A model generated the notes under the pieces. The model searched no databases. It was not told the DNA's origin and was given only the letters and a program-made list of their open reading frames with translations. The position numbers and the translations under genes are program-made. Below, in pieces: positions 21,044 to 32,901 of a DNA stretch of 64,000 nt; position 1 is the stretch's first letter, and every line of letters starts with the position of its first letter. Source of the stretch: Zea mays (taxonomy: Eukaryota > Streptophyta > Magnoliopsida > Poales > Poaceae). The stretch covers positions 131,842,990 to 131,906,989 of the forward strand of contig NC_050101.1 in NCBI RefSeq assembly GCF_902167145.1, in the 5' to 3' direction.

Positions 21044-23860
21044 ACAAACCATGCACTCATTGCAAGTATTGGAATGACATATATGACATCTAAGTATCTA
21101 CAAGATTTAGAGGTGTTCAAGGAGATTGTGATACAAATGTTTTTTTGTTACCCCAATCCAATGCTCCAGACAAAAGTTGGCTTTTTTTTGTTTACCATAA
21201 TTTCTCAACATTTTTTCTAATCAACCTATATATATATTGTTCTCGTATGTCGTTGTTGATTTGCTGATAAATTCATTTCTCAAGTGAAACCAACTAATCT
21301 TTCGTATATCTACGTAAACTTCCTGCCAATGACATTACAGTTTGCATGCGTTGAGGCACAAAGTTACATAAGAATCAACTATTAGAAAATCATGTTTGGA
21401 GGTATTAAAACGCAAGAGCACTGGAACAGCTTGATGAACAAAATCTGAACAACTATATGCCTATTTGTCATGGTAAAAAATGTTCAAAGTTAAAAAGACA
21501 AAAAAAATGAATTGTAAGAAACTTTTGCTGGTGTTTCTAATGTGTTGGAGGAACTTTTAGGAATATTAGATGGTAAAATACCTGTGGCCTATGATGAGGC
21601 TTGATTGAACAATTAAGTATGGTGGAATATGAACTTGTTGTATTAAGTTCATAAAGCATACCTAATGTGAAGATTTAGCATTTGTTTGAGTTTTTTTATT
21701 GATTTATGCTTTTGTAACACAAAAGTGAATGCTACTAAATAAGAGTATCTAGAAGCACGTAATAGTGAGATGAAAAAAATGTAATGTAAATACACTTACA
21801 TGGTATTGACATCATCTAAAAATGCAATAGATTTAGCAACCTGCAACATAATTCAATAGAGAGTTAGAGAGTTACACAGTAGAGGGAATAAAAACGGCTA
21901 TGTTATATGTGTAATACTTCTTTTTTACATATCAAGGCCAGTCCACGCTGATCTAAAAACGTCTTCGAGACTGTCAACCATCCATAATTAAAGGACATGT
22001 ATTGGAAGTACCCACTAATAACATATGTTAATGAAATTACCATTTCTAAAAAAAACTGTAGTCGTTATATTTAAGGTGGAGAGTAATTTCATATGATACA
22101 TGGTTCTTTGTTTCCCTAAAACATTTTGGGGGAGGTCTGTTTGAGCCTATGGTGATGTTTTTTATGAGGAATGTGTTAAGTGGAAATATTTGGCATTGTA
22201 AAGAAAATGCTTTCAGTTCAAAATTAAAAAAGTGCTGTAAGAACCTTTTTTGCAGGGCTTTCTAATGTGTTGGCGGAACTTTCAGGAGTATTGGATGGTA
22301 AAAAAGTCTTTGCCCTACAATGAAGTTTGATTGAACAGTTAAGTATGGTGGAATGTAAATATATTGCATTAAGCTGGTGAAGAGCCAGATTCAACGTCTG
22401 TTTTCAGTTCTTTCTCCTATTGGTTTATGGGTTTGAAACATGTAAATGAATGATATTAAATAGGAGTGTTTAGTGCCAGCACATAATAGTGAGACCAATG
22501 GAATGGTAATGTAAATATACTTACATAGTGTTGTCTACATCTGAGAACGTAACAGACTTAACAACCTACATCATTGTCCAATAGAGAGTTACATAGTAAA
22601 GGAATTTTAAGTGTTTTTTGTCAGGAGAAAATAAAACTTACATGGGAACGTCAAAGTCCGTGACTTTTTGTGACGGATTATTCGTTTTTCTTTGACATTA
22701 TAGAATAGCGGCAAGGGATTGTTTTTTGTAATCAAATCATTTTTCAAGAAAAATAGACAGAGAAGCAGGTTTGCAAACATACGTAACAAACAAAAGCAAA
22801 AAAACGAAGAGTTTCATAAAATTATGGTAATTTATTAATTGATATTCATTTTTTGAGTATTTGTTGGCAGCGTGTGGAGCGTACGTTCTTTAAGAAACAA
22901 ATGGAAAGAATAGTGCAATTGAAGGTAAAATAGTATTGGCACAAAGTGATAGTAGAGATGTTTAAGATAAATGTTTGGTGTGTGATGGTAACTGGCTAAG
23001 CATACTTGAAATTGTAACTGGCTAAGCAGGAGTCACGTTATTAGGAAAAAGGATAATTAGTCCTTGCCTCTTTGTCAGCTTAAACCATGTCATTGTGTAA
23101 TATGGGCCCGGTGTCTGTATTTTCATGGAATTCACATTTTCTTGAAACCTGTACTCCGATGGTTGCCAACATATCTTGAGGTTTTAGGCTGCGGAGTAGA
23201 GTAGTCGTTATTTTCTGCTTTAGTAGAAATGTTTGAACAAATTGGTGTTAGATGTACTTCCATAAGAAATTTCTATTCTAACTAAATTACATATTATAAA
23301 TAATAGTAAAGAGTAATTTGAAATGTATAAATTAAGACATATTTAAGTATTCAGAGTTAACATGGCCTTACCATGTATAGAGGTGAGAAAACCACAGTAT
23401 TTTCTGTAAGCACTTAATAGCAAGAAACATGAATAGCGTGGTGGAAAAGAACTATACAGTTATTTGTAGCCGCAGGTGCCCATGTTAATAATAGTTGTTG
23501 ATATAATATTCAAAAACCAAATGAAAAATGTGAGTGTCCATATAATTAGTTGAGCTGATTTCAAAATGAATATGAAAATACATAGTCCACCATGTAGTTT
23601 GATCTATAATTATATGAAATTGTAATGATGAAGCTCGTACTGTGGATAGCAGCTCACCATACACAATGTTTTCATTAGTGAACCAATGACGACGTCCTTC
23701 AAGTGGATGAGGGACCTGCAAAAGCACAATTAGTACGTCTTGTTAGATATGCACAACAGTTAATGTATAAAATATACAAGGTGCTTAACAACAATACAAA
23801 TGTCTTGCAACCGTGATTCTGTGAATATGTGTTAAGCACGCCATGTAATGGTAATAGATG
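20532..23860. other. AT-rich noncoding DNA with an internal duplication
   Basis: No gene recognised. Blocks at about 21524-21880 and 22246-22600 are diverged copies of each other (both contain TCTAATGTGTTGG, GATGGTAAAA, AAGTATGGTGGAAT and a shared AATAGAGAGTTA), offset about 725 bp. A TA microsatellite lies within. Confidence 0.5.
20969..21040. repeat. (TA)36 microsatellite
   Basis: 72 bp of uninterrupted TA dinucleotides. Confidence 0.95.
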
Positions 23861-25449
23861 AGAAAAACTTTTGTTAGGACATTTCATCGAACACCCTCCG
23901 CGCACGGCTGAGAACAACTCTACCTTGCTTTCCATTTACGTACATGGCAATACATAGGGATGTATTTTGAAGAATAATTGGAGAGACGACGACATACGAT
24001 AGATATTAAGACTGTACGAAAATGATATGATATTCAGATTCATTGGCAAGATTTGTTGCATGACTACACTTCGTAAATAAATAAATTTAGTGATGAAAAA
24101 CCACTAAGGCTTATGGAACATCAACATGGATAAGTGTACCATGTTGGCACATCAGGGTCATATGCTTAGGGATAAAAATTATTATACACGAGAATAATAT
24201 GCTATTAAGATTTATCGGAAAAAGGAAGTTCCGTGGAGGAAATAAAAAATAATAAAAACATAACACGCAGTCGACGAATGGCGTCTTACTCGTGTGGAAA
24301 ACAGGATAATTTTAGACATAATTACCTCGCTGGTGTAGTCCTTAAGGAGCAAGGGTACTTCTCAACATGGTTAAAAACGAAGCTGTCATGAAGATTTTAA
24401 AATACAAATTCAATCCTTTATGTATCGTTAATAAAATAAATTCGCAAGGCGTGCTTGAGCTAAGGATCTGAGAAAGTGTATAAATTGATTCTTACAAAGT
24501 TCAGTTTCGTTTGTCAATGAGTTGCTTGGATGTTCATTTTCTGGTGCTTTTATCTGCAGAACCTGATCTAAGGAGACTATAGAAGGGGGGGAATGGAGAA
24601 ATTGGGGAAAATAAAAGGAAAGCACAGAACCTATCCTCTGGCCGATTTGGGATAAGTGAAAATGGGTAATGGGACTTGGCAAACACCGAATAGAACACAA
24701 ACCCAACAGGTCAGATGTGTGGAGCTGGTGTGCTGCCCAAAGGGAATGTGGGGCCGTGGGGGTGCCAAGGGAATAATAAGATGGGAAATTGGGGAGACAG
24801 CCGAAGCGGAAGAAGGCAGATCCGCCGCAAGCACACAACTTGGGGAAAAAGGAAAGCGAACCTTTTTCTAATTTGACAACTCGAGGAAGAAGCGGAGCCG
24901 ATGAAGAAAGCGACGAATTTCTCAAAGCGGATGATGTCGTAAGGACGAAACGATGGAAGACGAAGCAACTTGAAGATGGAAGATGCGGAGGGAGCGAGGA
25001 GGAGGAGGGACGAGATGGCAAGAGTGAGGAGAGGCGGTCGCAGTCAAAGCGTCCAGAAGTCTTGAGAGGCGAAGGTAACGAGGGAGTGAGGAGAGTCAGT
25101 ACTAAAGTCTCGAGAGGCGAAGGTGAGCCATTGATTTACAATCGAGTAGCTAGGAGAATTTCTACCGACATGGATAGCGTCAGTAACGCCGTTCTGAACC
25201 GGCTTTCATATAAGAGAAATAAGCTTCTATGACAACAATTCGAAAACTAATGCATATCTTCAAGACTTCAATGACAACCAACCAATGGCATAACAATTTT
25301 GTTGTATCACCAAAAATGCTTATTTAAGCATGTATTACCAATATTATTATGCAAAAGTATTAATTGTCATTAAAAATGTGACTGTGCAGCTAAATAATGG
25401 TAACAAGCATATTCAGAATAATAGGAACTGGTAGCAACTCCAATCTTAC

Positions 25450-25630
25450 CTTATTCTGAAGGTCTAGGTCAAACCTTGATAACATATCAACTATTGACTT
25501 CAGAAAAAGGCCATCACTAAACAAAGGAAGTTGAGCGATTCTAAAATTTAGCTGAAAGTATGCCAAATGTGTTACTAAAAAACACTGCCTTCTTATATAG
25601 CCTAACATCAATATGTTGTTGACCAACATG
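25450..25630 (-). pseudogene. Fes1/SIL1-like gene fragment, exon B
   Basis: The next part of the same protein on the minus strand: RRQCFLVTHLAYFQLN, QLPLFSDGLFLKS, then VDMLSRFDLDLQNK, followed by a GTAAGA donor at 25444-25449. The family has RRK-x-VFLVGDLA and then FDLDLQEKAL at this point, so the order and spacing are right. The upstream acceptor is not obvious; an acceptor AG may have mutated. No continuation encoding the C-terminal part was found at lower coordinates. The frame is still open in both exons, so capture may be recent or the exons may still be transcribed. Confidence 0.62.
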
Positions 25631-25706
25631 TTCAGTAAAATAGGGGAAGTTGTCACATGTCAACCATTCCTGTGCCCATAATTTTGAAGCTAAAAATTGT
25701 CATTAC

Positions 25707-25865
25707 CTGCAACATTGCACTCCCATTTTCTGAATTGAATGCCTCTTGACCATTTACATTATTTCTGATCAAAGATGATATAGCATACAATGCTTTTGCA
25801 GCTTCATCTCTAGATATGGAATAACCCGTCTTCACTAACCTCGCTAAAGCTCCATAACCAAGGAT
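25707..25865 (-). pseudogene. Fes1/SIL1-like gene fragment, exon A
   Basis: A minus-strand exon of 53 codons preceded by an AG acceptor and followed by a GTAATG donor. The product includes LGYGALARLVK, EAAKALYAISSLIRNN and GSAMLQ. These match, from memory, the armadillo-repeat region of plant Fes1/HspBP1/SIL1 proteins, which promote nucleotide release from Hsp70 (BiP in the endoplasmic reticulum for SIL1). Both splice sites are in phase 0. The rest of the gene is missing, so this is probably a captured or relic fragment rather than a working gene. Confidence 0.65.
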
Positions 25866-27290
25866 CTAGACAAGGGTGAAGCCGTCAGTATTAGAACAGC
25901 TAAAAGCCACCACTGTGCTGTAAACAGAAACGAAAGAGGGAAACAATTGTTAGTAAAAATATACTGATCTTATTACAAATATAAAAATATTGAAAAGGGA
26001 AAGCATTCACAATTGCAAGAGTGAAATGCCACACAGGTTAAACATCATTTTCAAGCACATGAGTTAAGTTATGAAGCTAATCATAGCAACATGGTACATG
26101 GTACCACACTTCTTTGATAACCTTAGACGAGACTTGACCAATGACGCCGATCTGCATGGAAGGGGCAAGGAATGATGCCACATGTATATATGCATGTTTT
26201 TATATGTATATGTGTATAGATATGTTTACCTAGTTCAGTTATGTAGTGATCTCTCGGTATATACACATAGCTAATTACACAAATCATAAAGCACATGAAA
26301 CACAAACACCATGGGGTTAAATAGTTCAAGAAGCTAAATTTTGTCACATATCATGCGACAAATAAATGATGCCTTACATGGAAGGAAAACATGTTAATGC
26401 AAGTGCAAAGTGCTACTTATAAAGTGTTCTATTAACATGTAAGCAAAATAAGTGCTACTTATATAGAAATAAACATAATATAAAGCACATGTGACACATA
26501 AACACAGTGGGATAAATTAAAATATTAGTCATCGCAAATCATGCAGCAGACTAATGGTGTCTTACGTGTATGAAGAACAGATTAATAATATAATAATTAA
26601 TTAGACTCCCAAAGTAAGTTGAAGCGGAGGCTATGAGAAAGCTTACCTTTGTGTACATCAATAGGTTGCTTCCACGTTGCCTTTGACGTACTCTGTCTGC
26701 AACAGTTGATCTGATCTCATGACCTGCAGGGGAAAAGAGGAAAAAATCGAATAGAACACAAACCCACTAAATCAGATGTGTAAAGTTGTTGTGTTCTACT
26801 TAGGATATGTGGTGAGGCCGAAGGAATAAAAGGAGTGCAGAACATGGATGCATGCGTGGCGGGATCTCTCCGGCAAATGGGACACCAATAGATCATGGGG
26901 AAAAAGAAATGGTAAAGCAATGGATGCAGCAAAATGTGAACGTCTAGAAGAAAGAGGAAAAAGTGCATGGAAAAAATAGCACTACAGAGATTTGGGCTGA
27001 GTTGAAGAAAAAAAACGCAATGTAATGGTGTGACACCCAAACAATAAAAGATATAGTATAACTGTATTTCAGTAATGTCTGCAGCAAGCAAGCTATGTAA
27101 TGGAGGTGGCATTAAAAACTGCTGGGGCATTTGTTCAAACAGTCTGCGCGCACGATCCACAATAGGCGTATACAACAAGCAAGTTAAGTAGTAACGGTGG
27201 TAGGTAAAAAAAACTATTGGGACATTTGATCAAACAACCTGCAAGCACGATACCTTGCTTCCCATACGCGTCAGTTGAAGTCCCCCATGC

Positions 27291-28500
27291 ACCTATTCAC
27301 ACATCCCAATGGCTCATCTGCGTGAAGTACAACAACGCGAGGCAGGTGACGACGATGTGGATGAATGTATTCCAGAAGAATGGGGGAAGCGACGGGATAT
27401 GAGAGATACACGAAGACACTGTCGGCGAGCGCATCATCGCCAGGATTCGTCGGTCGGTGGAAAACCCTATTCCACCGTCGGTGGATGGGTGGAGGACTCG
27501 GGTGGTGGAGGCATCAGGCCTGTGCGGTCACGCCTCGCGACTTCATCGTTCGCGGGAGCAGACAGGTCTACGGCCTGTGAGTTGACCACAGCATCGCGGG
27601 GCACGCGCGTGAGGGAGTGGGAGGAGCTGCGAAGAGGGACGTGGCATGGAGGCGGAGGTGGGCAGGAGCAGGTGGGGTGGTCGCGCGAGAGGCCATGGGT
27701 TTTGGCGCTGCCAGCGGGAGCGAACGGGGCGGACACGTAGATCTGCAGATGCGAGAGCGGGAGGAGCCACGAACCTTCCAGATGGTCCGATGCATGGACG
27801 GGGAGGCGAAGGGAGAAGGGATGGTCGTGCGCCATCGGATATTGATCGTGGGGTCGTAAAAAAATGTGCCGACGTGGATACCAGGACAGAGGCCGTTTCC
27901 ATCCGGCTTTGTAATATAGGAAATACCATTTCACATGTCCACAATATGTCAATATAATCACAGTATCTAGTAATCACACTTTTGAAAGTTAGTTCATTGT
28001 TAACCACCAATCTGATATCAAAGCATCTCGCATACCTAAGAGAATCGAACTTAATTATGATTGTAAGTGTCCAACCTGCTATTTAATGGCTAGATTTTCA
28101 TCCAACATATAGAGTCAGTTTGTTTCAGTTTTTTTTCTTTTTTCTGACTAGCGGGTCTGTTTGTTTCAGTTTATTTTCTGATGGGTCTATTAATCTGGAT
28201 ATACAGAGAATATAAGTATCATAAAGAGAAAGATTAAGAGATTTATAGGGTTCAGTATCTACAAAGTAATAGATTTCTACTACCACAATAACTCGATCGA
28301 TTTTATATTCATATTGATTTTGGATATATTTCATCAGTTATTTTATAAAAAAACTGACTGAAAAGTGAAAGTCGGCATGGACAGAAGGTGAAATTAGTTA
28401 AACAAACGTGGCCATATGTTGTGGTTAACTTTGTGGTGGCTGTTGAAGGGGAGGAGAGTAAAAATTTCTGAATCGTAACAACCTTAGAAAATGAAATCGA
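27291..28500. other. GC-rich then AT-rich noncoding DNA
   Basis: 27300-27860 is GC-rich with overlapping frames on both strands but no recognisable domain; it could be captured promoter or 5' UTR sequence. 27900-28500 is AT-rich without a gene. The ends of a 28125-28440 stretch share GTTTGTTTCAGTTT-like text in inverted form, possibly a worn MITE. Confidence 0.35.
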
Positions 28501-28530
28501 TAAAAAAAGGTATGCAGCAGATCATCCAAC

Positions 28531-28536
28531 TTTATT
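28531..28536 (-). terminator. poly(A) signal of the AG-peptide gene
   Basis: The complement reads AATAAA, about 95 bp after the stop codon. Confidence 0.5.
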
Positions 28537-28629
28537 CATATATATAAATGTCGCAGACATATATGATACAAAAAGAATGAGGAATAGCAACACTGAACCA
28601 AATTCCCGCTCAAATCTAGTATGATACTT

Positions 28630-28827
28630 CTACTGCATCAGGGCCGTCATAAGGAGGGACAGCAGTGCGGACGACACCACGGCCACAGCGGAGGCCGGAG
28701 CGGAGGCCGCGCCAGCGACCGGTCCCGGCGCCGGAGCAGACGCGGGCGCCATGGACTCCTGCGCCGCCGCGGAGGCCACGAGGACGGCCACGACGAAGAG
28801 CAGAGCGGAGGCGACGCGGGGAGCCAT
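28630..28827 (-). CDS. arabinogalactan peptide (AG peptide), GPI-anchored
   Basis: 65 codons from ATG 28827 to TAG 28630-28632. The product has three parts: an N-terminal signal peptide of about 22 residues ending ASAAAQ; a short mature region rich in Ala-Pro, Ser-Pro and Thr-free AP repeats (APASAPAPGP, AASAPASA); and a hydrophobic C-terminal tail (VAVVSSALLSLLMTALMQ) typical of GPI-anchor addition. Prolines in such contexts are hydroxylated and carry arabinogalactan chains. The mature peptide sits on the outer face of the plasma membrane and cell wall, with roles proposed in signalling and growth. The length is normal for AG peptides. A TATA box lies about 125 bp upstream and a poly(A) signal about 95 bp downstream, so this looks like a working host gene. 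It is the only one in the window. Confidence 0.8.
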   Translation of the reverse strand: MAPRVASALLFVVAVLVASAAAQESMAPASAPAPGPVAGAASAPASAVAVVSSALLSLLMTALMQ

Positions 28828-28950
28828 CAGGGGCGTCTTGAGAATCTTCGGAGTAAAAGGATTCTGTAGGGCAAAGCTGTGGCGGCGGCGCGGTGTTTGT
28901 TTGTGCTGCGCTGGGATTAGGGATGGGAAGGGAGGTTTGCTGGGACGAGG

Positions 28951-28958
28951 CTTTTATA
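28951..28958 (-). promoter_or_regulatory. TATA box of the AG-peptide gene
   Basis: The complement reads TATAAAAG in the context GGCCTATAAAAGCC, at a suitable distance (about 125 bp) before the ATG at 28827, leaving a 5' UTR of roughly 90-100 bp. Confidence 0.65.
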
Positions 28959-29780
28959 GGCCGTCGCACGCGGCAAAATGGAGGATTGGAGGTAGGCCCA
29001 CCCCATTTCCGTCGTCAGCGGTCAGTCAGCCGTGAAGGTGGGTTCGGCGGTCGCGGACGTGGGTTTCTCTCGGTTTCGCCCCGCGTCCGCCGGCTTGCGT
29101 TGCGTCGGCGGCACGGTATACAGCACGACAAAGACGCGTTTGTTGACCCGGCTAAAAGCGCACGGCGTGGGAACGGCGGAACGCACGCCAAGCCGTTTCA
29201 GGATATCGCTGGACCCTGCTGCAACGCGCTGCGGTCGTTGTTGGCCTGACGCCACCGACCCGGGGTCACGCGTGCTGCTGGATCGCGTGTGGCCCGGGAG
29301 GCCGCCTGGAGAAACGGCAGTGGACCGGTAGGGCGGTAGTGGTGGCTCGCCGAATGCGTCCGACACTTAACTTCACTTTCTTTGCAAAGCGGGAGTAAAG
29401 TCTAATGACGCTGAATCCACCACAGAAAAAACAAGTCCAAAGACGCTTACCTCGGTAAAAAAAAGGCGCACCTCGTCACGTCATTTGCCATAAAAGTTAA
29501 AGGTGCATATACAATCACTAACGAGGTAAACGTATGAATATTATCTGAACATTTGTTCGTCCGACGAGCCTAATTATCCAATTCGATAGTTTTTTTTAAT
29601 TATCCGCAACATATTCAGACTTCGGATCTGGATCTGAATAATATAGTTCGGATATTAGATACAATATGAGATGACTGATATCCGTCGGATTTTGAATATT
29701 CGAATATCTTACCGGATATCCAGATTTCGAATACCCGGATATCTACCCGGATAGTCGTGTGCATTTAATGATTTTCTAAA
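28959..29780. other. AG-peptide upstream region and worn hAT-like DNA
   Basis: 28959-29400 is the GC-rich upstream region of the AG-peptide gene. 29560-29760 is full of 'ggatat(c/t)cgg' and 'cgaata' motifs, like the subterminal DNA of the hAT terminus at 63397-63549. This may be the far end of the same hAT element, but no clean terminus is present. Confidence 0.35.
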
Positions 29781-30860
29781 GAAAAAATTAATAATATATA
29801 AATAATCTCAGAAAATCATAAATTTTTACGAAGACGTGACATATATCCATATATAATAATAAAAAATGATTGAATCATAAAAATCATAATATGCCATCAT
29901 TTCTTCAATTTTTTTACTTCCAATTTTTATGTGAGTTATATGTGAAATCACTTTAAGTATTCAAGTTTCAATATAATCAATACTTCGCTTTATTATTTTC
30001 ATGTGGGATGTTATCTTCTTATACAATGTTTATTAATCTTGTTAACTTATTTACATTTTTTAGTTGACACTAGCATATTTTATGGATTAATTGTTTTTAC
30101 TGTTTTTTGCAGAAAGAATTTAATAATACACAAATAACATTAGAAATTCATGAAATTTTACGGGGACCCTACATATGTCCACATATAATTCTTAAAAATG
30201 TTTGGACCATAAAATATACACGATGTCAGCGTTTCTTCCATTTAACTTTCTTGTTACGTGAGTTACACGTGAAATCACTCTAAGCATCCAAGTTTTAACA
30301 TAATCAATACTCCACTTTAACATTTACATGCGAGGACTTGAGGTTATCTTTTTATAGAATGTTTATTAGTCTTGGTGACTTATTTGCAATTTTCAATCCA
30401 CACTAGAATATCTTATGAGTTTAATTGTATTTTGATGACTTTTTGATAAAGAAATTAATAATACACAAATAACCTTAGAAATTCATAAAATTTTACGGAG
30501 GCGTTACATATGTTCACATATAATCCTAAATAAATATTTAGACTATAAAATATACAAGATGTCAATGTTTGTTCAATTTAACTTCTAATTGTTCTCTAAG
30601 TTACAAGTGAAATCACTCTAAGTGTCCAGGTTTTAACATAATCAATAAAACGCTTTATCATTTTTCATGTGGGGACTTGAGGTTATCATCTTATAGAATT
30701 TTTATTTGTCTTGTTAACTTATTTACAATTTTAAGATGACACTAGAATACTTTATAAATTTAATCGTATTTTGATGATTTTCTATACAAATAAATTAATA
30801 ACACAAATAGCCTTAGAAATTAATGAAATAGTATAGAGGGTTAAAAATGTTTGAACTCAA
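29781..30860. repeat. ~338-bp AT-rich tandem repeat, about 3.2 copies
   Basis: Units start near 29786, 30113, 30451 and 30791 (last one partial). Each contains 'aaattaataatacacaaat', 'gaaattcat(a/g)aaattttacg', 'tgaaatcact(c/t)taag' and 'ttat(a/c)(c/g)aatgtttatt'. Copies are diverged (roughly 80-85% by eye). It is neither the maize knob nor a centromere satellite that I know. It has no coding potential. Confidence 0.7.
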
Positions 30861-30970
30861 GGAGTGGTTAAATGATTACAACAACAGTGATATGTGTGGA
30901 ATGGTGTCTCACATGGTATTCGACAGAAAATTCATTACCGATGCTACCCGTGTTTGACTAGTTCCGTATT

Positions 30971-31201
30971 TGTCGGTATTTCGTACCTCGCTCCGACAAG
31001 TAAATTTATTTTACGCGTTCTAGGCTCCAGAGGGTGTGCGCAAAGGGCGCAAGATTTATACTGGTTCAGGCAGAACATCCCTACATCCAGTCATTGTGGC
31101 TTGCGCTACTGGCACTATTGATGATCAAACTCGTAGTAGGGATTACAAGCAGTCGATAGAGGGAGGAGAGGCTCTTAGATCTCTTATCGGTGGTGGAGGT
31201 G
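30971..31201 (-). repeat. LTR fragment of gypsy family H
   Basis: Begins TGTCGGTATTTCGTACC and matches the start of the LTR at 62288 (shared 'gctccagagggtgtgcgc', 'gatgatcaaactcgtagtagg' and 'agagggaggagag' blocks). It is cut off at 31202 by the Del/Tekay-like LTR. The flanking bases GTATT before it resemble ATATT after 63396 (4 of 5), so it may be the 3' LTR of element H. Confidence 0.65.
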
Positions 31202-31964
31202 TGTAGCATCTCGATTTTTGGCTCCAAGGTTAGAAACCCTAAACTCCTTAACACCCCTTAAACCTTAAGCCTCATAAGCATTTTATTAACTCATATGCAT
31301 AAACCATGGTTGCTAGTAGCACTTCACTCATGTAGCCTGACCTAGCATCTCATGTTGCACCTAGAAAATCTCTTATATATGTGTATATATGAATAAAAGA
31401 GAAAGGTAATGAGAAAAGAATTGAGAAAAAGGAAAAGAAAAAAGGAAAACCCCTCCCTCTCCTCGACTGGGCTGGCCTCGACCCACGCCCGCGGCCCCTC
31501 TCCCTAGCGCGCCTGCACCTCCCCCTCTACCTCAGCCCATCTCCGGTCCGTCTCCCCGCGCGCGCCAGCCCGCACCCATGCCCCCTCTCTCTCGCTGCAG
31601 CACGGCCCCACCAGTCAGCCACTCACTCCCTCACCCGCGCATAGCTTCAACGCGGTCACCGCTGGCCGTCATCCTCCCTCCTCCTCCCCGCCATTACTCA
31701 CACACCAGTGAAGGTTGGCACCGATCGTCCCCCGCTCGCTGTTACCGTCTACCCGCACAGCACCAGCTATCATATCATCGCAACTGTGCCGCCATTATCG
31801 CCGCCGCTTTGCACCTCGCCTATGCCCGCTAGCTTCCGCTCCTCCCCACCCCTGGGCGCCTATAAAAAGGGTCACCCCGAGCTCCTCTCCTCCCCGCACC
31901 GGCCCTTGGCCACCCTCCTCCTACCCTCGAGCTGAATCGAGCAGGCGTCGCCGCCTCTTCCTAA
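31202..31964 (+). repeat. Del/Tekay-like LTR, left part
   Basis: Starts TGTAGCATCTCGATTTTTGG, close to the TGTAACACCCCGATTTTTGG start of grass Del/Tekay chromovirus LTRs. It is C-rich in the middle and has a TATA box (TATAAAAA, 31861-31868). It is interrupted near 31964 by the rearranged chromovirus. The short ORFs here are chance frames in the LTR. Confidence 0.5.
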
Positions 31965-32203
31965 TGAAGACATCCACACTACTGATACATCTATGCCAAT
32001 ACAAGTACCAATTTCTGGTCCCATTACTCGCGCTCGTGCTCGTCAACCCAACCATCAGGTGGTTACACTCTTGAGTTCATGTCCATCATATTTAGACCAT
32101 GGAGACCCGTCCACTCTTGTTTTCCTTAGGAACCAGGGAGAAGACCGAAAGCGAAAAGGATTTGAACATGCTGGATTCGAACTGCAGAAGAATACCAACT
32201 TGT
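31965..32203 (+). pseudogene. chromovirus pol C-terminal end
   Basis: An open plus-strand frame with EDIHTTDTSMPIQ, GPITRARARQ, SCPSYLDHGDP and FELQKNTNL, ending TGA at 32201-32203. This matches the extreme C-terminus (after integrase) of a grass chromovirus polyprotein, in the family order just before the 3' LTR. Everything upstream in pol is absent. Finding a pol end here, before an LTR that is followed by gag, is odd; see the findings. Confidence 0.55.
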
Positions 32204-32882
32204 GACGGTCACCACGGTCACATGCGGGCTCGGATTGGAAGTTCAAGCACAACATGGAAAGCTTATCAAGTCTACTTTCATATGGATCCAAAATTATAGT
32301 AATATTTGTTCTGAGGCCGCCGTAATCATTGTTTCCTTACCGAGACATTTCCTGCCTTTTCTGCCCATGGTGCTGCGTCACCCTATTTTGGCCCAATGGG
32401 TCGTGTATCGAGTTAGGTTCATTAGGGATGCATCCTAGGGTTGCAGCACGACCCCAATACCCTTGTGGTCGTCCTCCCATGTTTATAAACCCCCTAGCCA
32501 CCACCAAGAACAGCGGGTTTTGTTTAGATCAAGTTTAGCTCTCGCTACTTGCTTGTAAGCGCGCGTGCTGGTTCAGTCGCCTGTCTTCTTGTCTTTGAAA
32601 CCCCACCATATTGGAGTTTGATTTTTAAACCTACATTTACATATGGTAATTCAGTACTTGTTCTTGCTAGTTCTTCGATTGTTTGCAGGACGAGTGCCCT
32701 AGTGGCCGAGGTGTCACGCTCCACAAGATCGTGACAGCCATAGGAGGTGGTGTATCGGTTGCTAAGGCGCAGCGTCTTTTGGAAGGCTGTAGTCGGGTCG
32801 TGAACGTCGTCTCCTCCACCAATCGAGTTATTCCACACCCTCTCATCGAAAGATCGGGCATTCACCCAACGGGTGCACATCA
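32201..32882 (+). repeat. chromovirus LTR, complete
   Basis: Bounded by TGTGACGGTC and GTGCACATCA. It has a TATA-like GTTTATAAAC at 32481-32490 and is followed by a primer binding site. Its right half recurs at 35797-36121. Confidence 0.7.
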
Positions 32883-32883
32883 G

Positions 32884-32901
32884 TTGGTATCAGAACTAGG
32901 G
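32884..32901 (+). promoter_or_regulatory. chromovirus primer binding site
   Basis: TTGGTATCAGAACTAGGG directly after the LTR. TGGTATCAGAGC is the usual initiator-methionine tRNA primer binding site of plant LTR elements. Confidence 0.75.

Larger units (their letters stand above)
23861..27290 (-). repeat. family of diverged duplicated blocks
   Basis: Three copies of a block resembling 'gacatttgatcaaacacc...cgcacg' occur at about 23876-23935, 27120-27160 and 27220-27275, two of them followed by CTTGCTTTCCAT or CTTGCTTCCCAT. A second pair shares 'cgaatagaacacaaaccca...tcagatgtgt' at about 24688-24720 and 26748-26785. The open frames here (for example 24428-25021 minus and 24789-25232 plus) are low-complexity and I do not call genes. 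Confidence 0.45.

Noticed and set aside
24428..25232. Overlapping ORFs of 197 codons (minus) and 147 codons (plus)
   Set aside because: Low-complexity, no domain; one end is duplicated near 26750, indicating repeat DNA.
27309..28010. Overlapping ORFs of 143-164 codons in GC-rich DNA on both strands
   Set aside because: High GC removes stops on all frames; no recognisable protein on either strand.
28060..28130. A TCTATATGTTGG on the minus strand as a Helitron 5' end
   Set aside because: The preceding base is C, not A, and there is no independent support, so the candidate element was left without a 5' boundary.
28125..28440. Possible MITE with GTTTGTTTCAGTTT-like inverted ends
   Set aside because: The inverted match is short and imperfect, and no target duplication is clear.
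31578..32074. Several overlapping ORFs of 75-119 codons
   Set aside because: C-rich LTR text. Only the frame containing the pol C-terminus (31965-32203) has family similarity.
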